The notes under the pieces: generated by a model
Database searches by the model: none
What the model was told of the DNA's origin: nothing
Seen by the model: the letters and a program-made list of their open reading frames with translations, nothing else
Position numbers and translations under genes: made by a program
Shown: one piece after another, positions 61,438-64,000 of the stretch
Layout of the letters: each line of letters opens with the position of its first letter
How positions within the stretch are numbered: the first letter of the stretch is position 1
Assembly: GCA_964522665.1 (NCBI GenBank)
Contig: CAZFVY010000016.1
Coordinates: 1-64,000, forward strand
DNA length: 64,000 nt
Direction: 5' to 3'
Origin: CAZFVY01 sp964522665
Lineage (GTDB): Bacteria > Verrucomicrobiota > Verrucomicrobiia > Limisphaerales > CAZFVY01

Positions 61438-62493
61438 ATGAAACAGAAAGCTTACGCCCGCGCCGGCGTCGATATCGATCTCGCCAACAAAGTCAAAGCC
61501 ACCCTCCCGCGGTTGCTGGCTTCCACCCACCGTCCCGAAGTGCTGGGAAAAGTCGGCGGCTTCGGCGGCCTGTTCGCCCTCAACACGAAAGCTTATCGCC
61601 AACCCGTGCTCGTCTCGAGCGTCGATGGCGTCGGCACCAAGCTCAAAATCGCCTTCGCGATGAACCGCCACGACACAATCGGGCAGGACTTGGTCAACCA
61701 CTGCGTCAACGACATCGCCGTGCTCGGCGCCGAGCCGCTCTTCTTTCTCGACTACATCGGCGCCGGCAAACTCGAACCCGACGTCTTCCGCCAGATCATC
61801 CAGGGCTTCGCCGCCGCCTGCGCCGCCAATCACTGCTCGCTCATCGGCGGTGAAACCGCGCAAATGCCAGGCTTTTATCAGTCCGGTGAGTACGACGTGA
61901 GCGGAACCATTGTCGGAGTCGTTGAAAAAAGCCGCATGCTCGACGGCCGAGCGATCCGCCCCGGTGACGCGATCATCGGCTTGGCGTCCAGCGGCCTTCA
62001 CACGAACGGCTATTCGCTCGCCCGCAAGATTTTCTTCGACCAACTCAAGTTAAAGCCGACCAGCCGCCTGCCCGAATTAAACGGTTCACTCGGGGAAGAA
62101 CTATTGGCCGTCCACCGCAGCTATGGGCCGTTGGTTCAGGCGCTGCTCAAAAAATTCAATCCCACAACCTCGACCCGTCGGGTCATTAAAGGACTCTCGC
62201 ATATCACCGGTGGCGGCTTTATCGACAACATCCCACGAGTGCTCCCGCCGACCTGCGACGCCGCCATCCAAAAGTCTGCCTGGCCGCTGTCGCCGCTGTT
62301 CCAAATCATCAAAGGTAAAAGCGGCGTACCTGACGACGAATTGTATCAAGTCTTTAATATGGGCATCGGTATGGTCGTCTTCGTGGCGGGCGCCCAAGCC
62401 GACGAAGTTCTCCGTTCCATCCGCGCCCGCGGCCAGGAGGCCTGGCTGATCGGGGAAGTCGTCCGCGGGAAAGGTCGCGCCGTCCTTAAATAA
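61438..62493 (+). CDS. purM: Phosphoribosylformylglycinamidine cyclo-ligase (AIR synthetase)
   Basis: The enzyme performs ATP-dependent ring closure of FGAM to AIR in purine synthesis. The 351-residue length is standard. The N-terminal Y-ARAGVDIDLANKVK start, VLVSSVDGVGTKLKIAFAMN, QDLVNHCVNDIAVLGAEPLF, LIGGETAQMPGFY, IIGLASSGLHTNGYSLARKI and SHITGGGFIDNIPRVLP are diagnostic, including the GGE and TGGG motifs of the PurM/ThiL superfamily. A housekeeping gene next to enolase, it suggests the flagellar-glycan block is part of the chromosome. Confidence 0.97.
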   Translation: MKQKAYARAGVDIDLANKVKATLPRLLASTHRPEVLGKVGGFGGLFALNTKAYRQPVLVSSVDGVGTKLKIAFAMNRHDTIGQDLVNHCVNDIAVLGAEPLFFLDYIGAGKLEPDVFRQIIQGFAAACAANHCSLIGGETAQMPGFYQSGEYDVSGTIVGVVEKSRMLDGRAIRPGDAIIGLASSGLHTNGYSLARKIFFDQLKLKPTSRLPELNGSLGEELLAVHRSYGPLVQALLKKFNPTTSTRRVIKGLSHITGGGFIDNIPRVLPPTCDAAIQKSAWPLSPLFQIIKGKSGVPDDELYQVFNMGIGMVVFVAGAQADEVLRSIRARGQEAWLIGEVVRGKGRAVLK

Positions 62494-62610
62494 TTGGCGG
62501 GCTTCCCATTGAGCCAAACGTCAATTCAGCTCCAAACGTCGCTCGGCGGCAAATCAAAAACTTCTGCCGCTCCCGTCGCGCCGTTAATACCGTCGCCTGC
62601 CGAATCCAAC

Positions 62611-62647
62611 AAAAAAAGGCCCGTCCGGCGGGGGAGCCGAACGGGCC
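62611..62647 (-). terminator. Rho-independent terminator of eno
   Basis: On the minus strand GGCCCGTTCGGC pairs with GCCGGACGGGCC (11 of 12 base pairs, one mismatch or G-U) around a six-base loop, followed by seven T residues (62617-62611). It lies 38 bases after the enolase stop and faces purM. Confidence 0.92.
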
Positions 62648-62685
62648 AATATGCAGTAATCTATGCGGTCGCCGCCGCCGGCCCC

Positions 62686-63975
62686 TTACTTGCCGTGCTT
62701 GAACTTTGCGCTGCCGTACACCGCGTTGGCGCCGAGCAATTGCTCGATGCGCAACAACTGGTTGTACTTCGCCACGCGATCGGTTCGGCTCAGGGAACCG
62801 GTCTTGATCTGGCCGGCGTTGGTCGCCACGGCGATGTCGGCGATGGTCGCGTCTTCCGTCTCACCGGAGCGATGGCTGATCACGGCGGTGTAATTGTTCT
62901 CCTGCGCCAGCGCGACCGCGTCCAGCGTCTCGGTGAGCGAGCCGATCTGATTCACCTTGACCAGAATGGAGTTCGCCACGCCCTGATCGATGCCCTTGCG
63001 CAGAAACGCCACGTTCGTCACGAACAGATCGTCCCCGACCAACTGCAGCTTGTCCCCCAGTTTCTCCGTCAGCGTCTTCCACGTCTTCCAATCGTTCTCG
63101 GCGCAGCCGTCCTCGATGCTGATGATCGGGTATTTCCCCGCCAACTCGCCGTAGAACGCCACCAATTCGTCGCCCGTGAGTTTGCGGCCCGTGCTCTTCT
63201 TAAAGACGTAATTGCCGCTCTCTTTGTCGTAGAATTCCGAGGAGGCGACGTCGAGCGCGAGGAAAATCTCCTTCGCCGGTTTGTACCCGGCATCCTTCGT
63301 CGCCTGGAGAATCGCCTCGATCGCGGCTTCCGCGCTATCGAGCTTCGGAGCAAATCCCCCCTCGTCGCCCACCGCGGTCGAAAGCCCCTTCTTCTTCAAG
63401 ACGCTCTTGAGCGCGTGAAAAATCTCCGTGATCGCCTGCAGGCCCTCGGAGAAGGCGCTGAAGCCTTTGGGCACGATCATGAATTCCTGAAAATCGATCG
63501 GGGCGTCCGAGTGCGCGCCGCCATTGATCACGTTCGCCATCGGCACCGGCAGCACCTTGGCGTTGGGCCCGCCGAGATACTTGAACAACGGCACGCCGAG
63601 CGCTTCCGCGGCCGCCTTCGCGTTGGCGAGCGACACCGCGAGAATCGCGTTCGCGCCGAGTTTGGCCTTGGTCTCGGTACCGTCCAACTTCAGCATGATG
63701 CTGTCCACCGCCAATTGATCGAGTGAGTCCACGCCGCGTAACGCCGGGAGAATCTTCTTGGTGACGTTATGCACCGCCTTCGAAACCCCCTTGCCGCCGT
63801 ACCGCTTCTTATCGCCGTCGCGCAACTCCAGCGCTTCGTGTTCGCCCGTGCTGGCGCCGGACGGCACTGCCGCGCGCCCGATCGCGCCGCCGGCCAGTAT
63901 CACGTCCACTTCGACCGTTGGGTTACCGCGCGAATCGAGGATTTCGCGCGCCAGGATGTCATGAATAGTACTCAT
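62686..63975 (-). CDS. eno: Enolase
   Basis: The glycolytic enzyme interconverts 2-phosphoglycerate and phosphoenolpyruvate. It also supplies the PEP that NeuB-type enzymes use. The 429-residue protein is complete: ILDSRGNPTVEVDVILAGGA, PSGASTGEHEALELRDGD, GGAHSDAPIDFQEFMIVP, GDEGGFAP with the catalytic acid, LALDVASSEFYD, ISIEDGCAEND with Mg ligands, VGDDLFVTN, and SHRSGETEDATIADIAVATN with the catalytic His region. It begins 25 bases before the window end, so its promoter is outside. It is convergent with purM. Confidence 0.98.
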   Translation of the reverse strand: MSTIHDILAREILDSRGNPTVEVDVILAGGAIGRAAVPSGASTGEHEALELRDGDKKRYGGKGVSKAVHNVTKKILPALRGVDSLDQLAVDSIMLKLDGTETKAKLGANAILAVSLANAKAAAEALGVPLFKYLGGPNAKVLPVPMANVINGGAHSDAPIDFQEFMIVPKGFSAFSEGLQAITEIFHALKSVLKKKGLSTAVGDEGGFAPKLDSAEAAIEAILQATKDAGYKPAKEIFLALDVASSEFYDKESGNYVFKKSTGRKLTGDELVAFYGELAGKYPIISIEDGCAENDWKTWKTLTEKLGDKLQLVGDDLFVTNVAFLRKGIDQGVANSILVKVNQIGSLTETLDAVALAQENNYTAVISHRSGETEDATIADIAVATNAGQIKTGSLSRTDRVAKYNQLLRIEQLLGANAVYGSAKFKHGK

Positions 63976-64000
63976 AGATGAAATTGTTCCGTGCCGTCAA

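Overview
The window comes from a flagellated, Gram-negative-type bacterium: it encodes both P-ring (FlgI) and L-ring (FlgH) proteins. It is GC-rich and gene-dense, with ATGA-type overlaps. Flagellar control combines sigma54 and sigma28 promoters with FliW and CsrA. Giant TPR-glycosyltransferase fusions are prominent. A member of the Verrucomicrobiota or a related PVC lineage is my best guess, but the sequence alone does not prove it. I saw no rRNA, tRNA, CRISPR array, transposase or integrase.

Layout. (1) 0.2-5.2 kb, plus strand: a giant glycosyltransferase with one GT4 and two GT2 domains, then a terminator. (2) 5.3-17.8 kb, plus strand: a flagellar block in two transcription units. The first reads fliD, a lipoprotein, a FlgM-like anti-sigma candidate, fliS and a FliT-like gene. 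It has two sigma28-type promoters, at 5287 and 8547. The second reads flgF, flgG, flgA, flgH, flgI, a rod-binding flgJ, flgN, flgK and flgL. It has a consensus sigma54 promoter at 10203 and ends at a bidirectional terminator. (3) 50.6-18.0 kb, minus strand: about 32 kb of closely packed co-directional genes. A specialised NusG paralogue leads it and a 2857-residue glycosyltransferase ends it. In between are genes for a nonulosonate-like and/or activated heptose-like sugar (NeuB, NeuA and NeuD types, a CBS-GHMP kinase, a sugar-1-phosphate nucleotidyltransferase, two aminotransferases, two SDRs, an epimerase and two TIM-barrel isomerases), a carbamoyltransferase, methyltransferases and a pair of unknown paralogues, one fused to a [2Fe-2S] domain. 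(4) 53.2-50.7 kb, minus strand: fliW, csrA and two flagellins, with a second consensus sigma54 promoter. (5) 53.7-64 kb: another glycosyltransferase, a two-receiver response regulator, an RmuC-like coiled-coil protein without a nuclease domain, a ParA ATPase with a proline-rich partner, a Yip1-like membrane protein, purM and eno.

How it fits together (inference). The gene content reads as a flagellar hook-filament module plus the machinery to make and attach an unusual carbamoylated or methylated sugar, most simply to flagellin. FliW and CsrA would couple flagellin translation to filament assembly. The NusG paralogue would keep RNA polymerase processive through the long sugar operon.
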